In this document: positions 12,991 to 13,066 of the stretch, piece by piece
Position numbering within the stretch: the first letter of the stretch is position 1
Layout of the letters: every line of letters starts with the position of its first letter
DNA from: Methanobacteriota archaeon
GTDB lineage: Archaea > Halobacteriota > Syntropharchaeia > DAOWMC01
Direction of reading: 5' to 3'
Assembly (NCBI GenBank): GCA_030643285.1
Contig: DAOWMC010000010.1
Coordinates: 1-13,066, forward strand
Length of the DNA stretch: 13,066 nt
Made by a program: the position numbers and the translations under genes
The notes under the pieces: model-generated
What the model was told of the DNA's origin: nothing
What the model saw: only the letters and a program-made list of their open reading frames with translations
The model's database searches: none

Positions 12991-13066
12991 GTAGTATGTA
13001 CACAATTTTGTATTTTTTTTACATATCACGCCTATCATGGGTCCTTTGACTTTGCCAGAATAAACA

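Noticed and set aside
13012..13050. T-run and short ATG ORF near the right edge
   Set aside because: The ORF is eight codons long with no ribosome binding site; the T-run could terminate a neighbouring gene outside the window, but nothing in view supports that.
1..13066. tRNA, rRNA, CRISPR arrays, transposases, integrases and attachment sites
   Set aside because: None were seen on reading. There are no regularly spaced repeats, no cloverleaf with TTC-loop sequence, and no mobile-element proteins.

Overview
The window reads as chromosomal DNA of a euryarchaeon with fairly low G+C. The evidence is an ftsZ-secE-nusG (Spt5) run, CoB-CoM heterodisulfide-reductase-type HdrC and HdrB subunits, archaeal families (DUF116, DUF2582, DUF362, DUF5752-like), TATA-box promoters and Shine-Dalgarno sites. 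The HdrCB pair together with secreted cohesin and dockerin proteins fits methanogen-related or ANME-1/Syntrophoarchaeum/Archaeoglobus-like lineages. That placement is inferred and not proven by the sequence.

Left to right: (1) bases 1-1837, + strand. A DUF5752-like gene runs off the left edge and overlaps a GT4/glycogen-synthase-like glycosyltransferase, followed by a small winged-helix protein. (2) 1838-2482 has no convincing gene but holds a strong pair of mutually exclusive hairpins and a short ORF just before (3) a SAM methyltransferase (2483-3220). (4) 3221-3577 is intergenic with tandem hairpins and a promoter for (5) hdrC-hdrB (3578-4848), without hdrA in view. (6) A terminator-like hairpin separates hdrB from a minus-strand lipoprotein gene that appears frameshifted. 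(7) 5182-5795 is an AT-rich region with a TATA box, long-range inverted repeats and a 24-codon ORF with a good ribosome binding site, leading into (8) a DUF362 protein (5796-6914).

(9) Converging on it from the right is the minus-strand ftsZ-secE-nusG operon (8717 to 6940) with a clear promoter; the ribosomal protein genes that often follow nusG in euryarchaea are absent here. (10) Next, also on the minus strand, comes a two-gene operon for a secreted cohesin-dockerin protein and a membrane-anchored cohesin protein, which together look like a minimal self-assembling surface scaffold. (11) A dihydroorotase-like amidohydrolase with altered active-site motifs and (12) a DUF116 cysteine-rich protein, both minus strand, close the window.

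Three themes run through it: envelope and carbohydrate genes at the left and centre-right, thiol/electron-transfer (Hdr) genes in the middle, and core division/secretion/transcription genes. No tRNA, rRNA, CRISPR array, transposase or integrase was seen.
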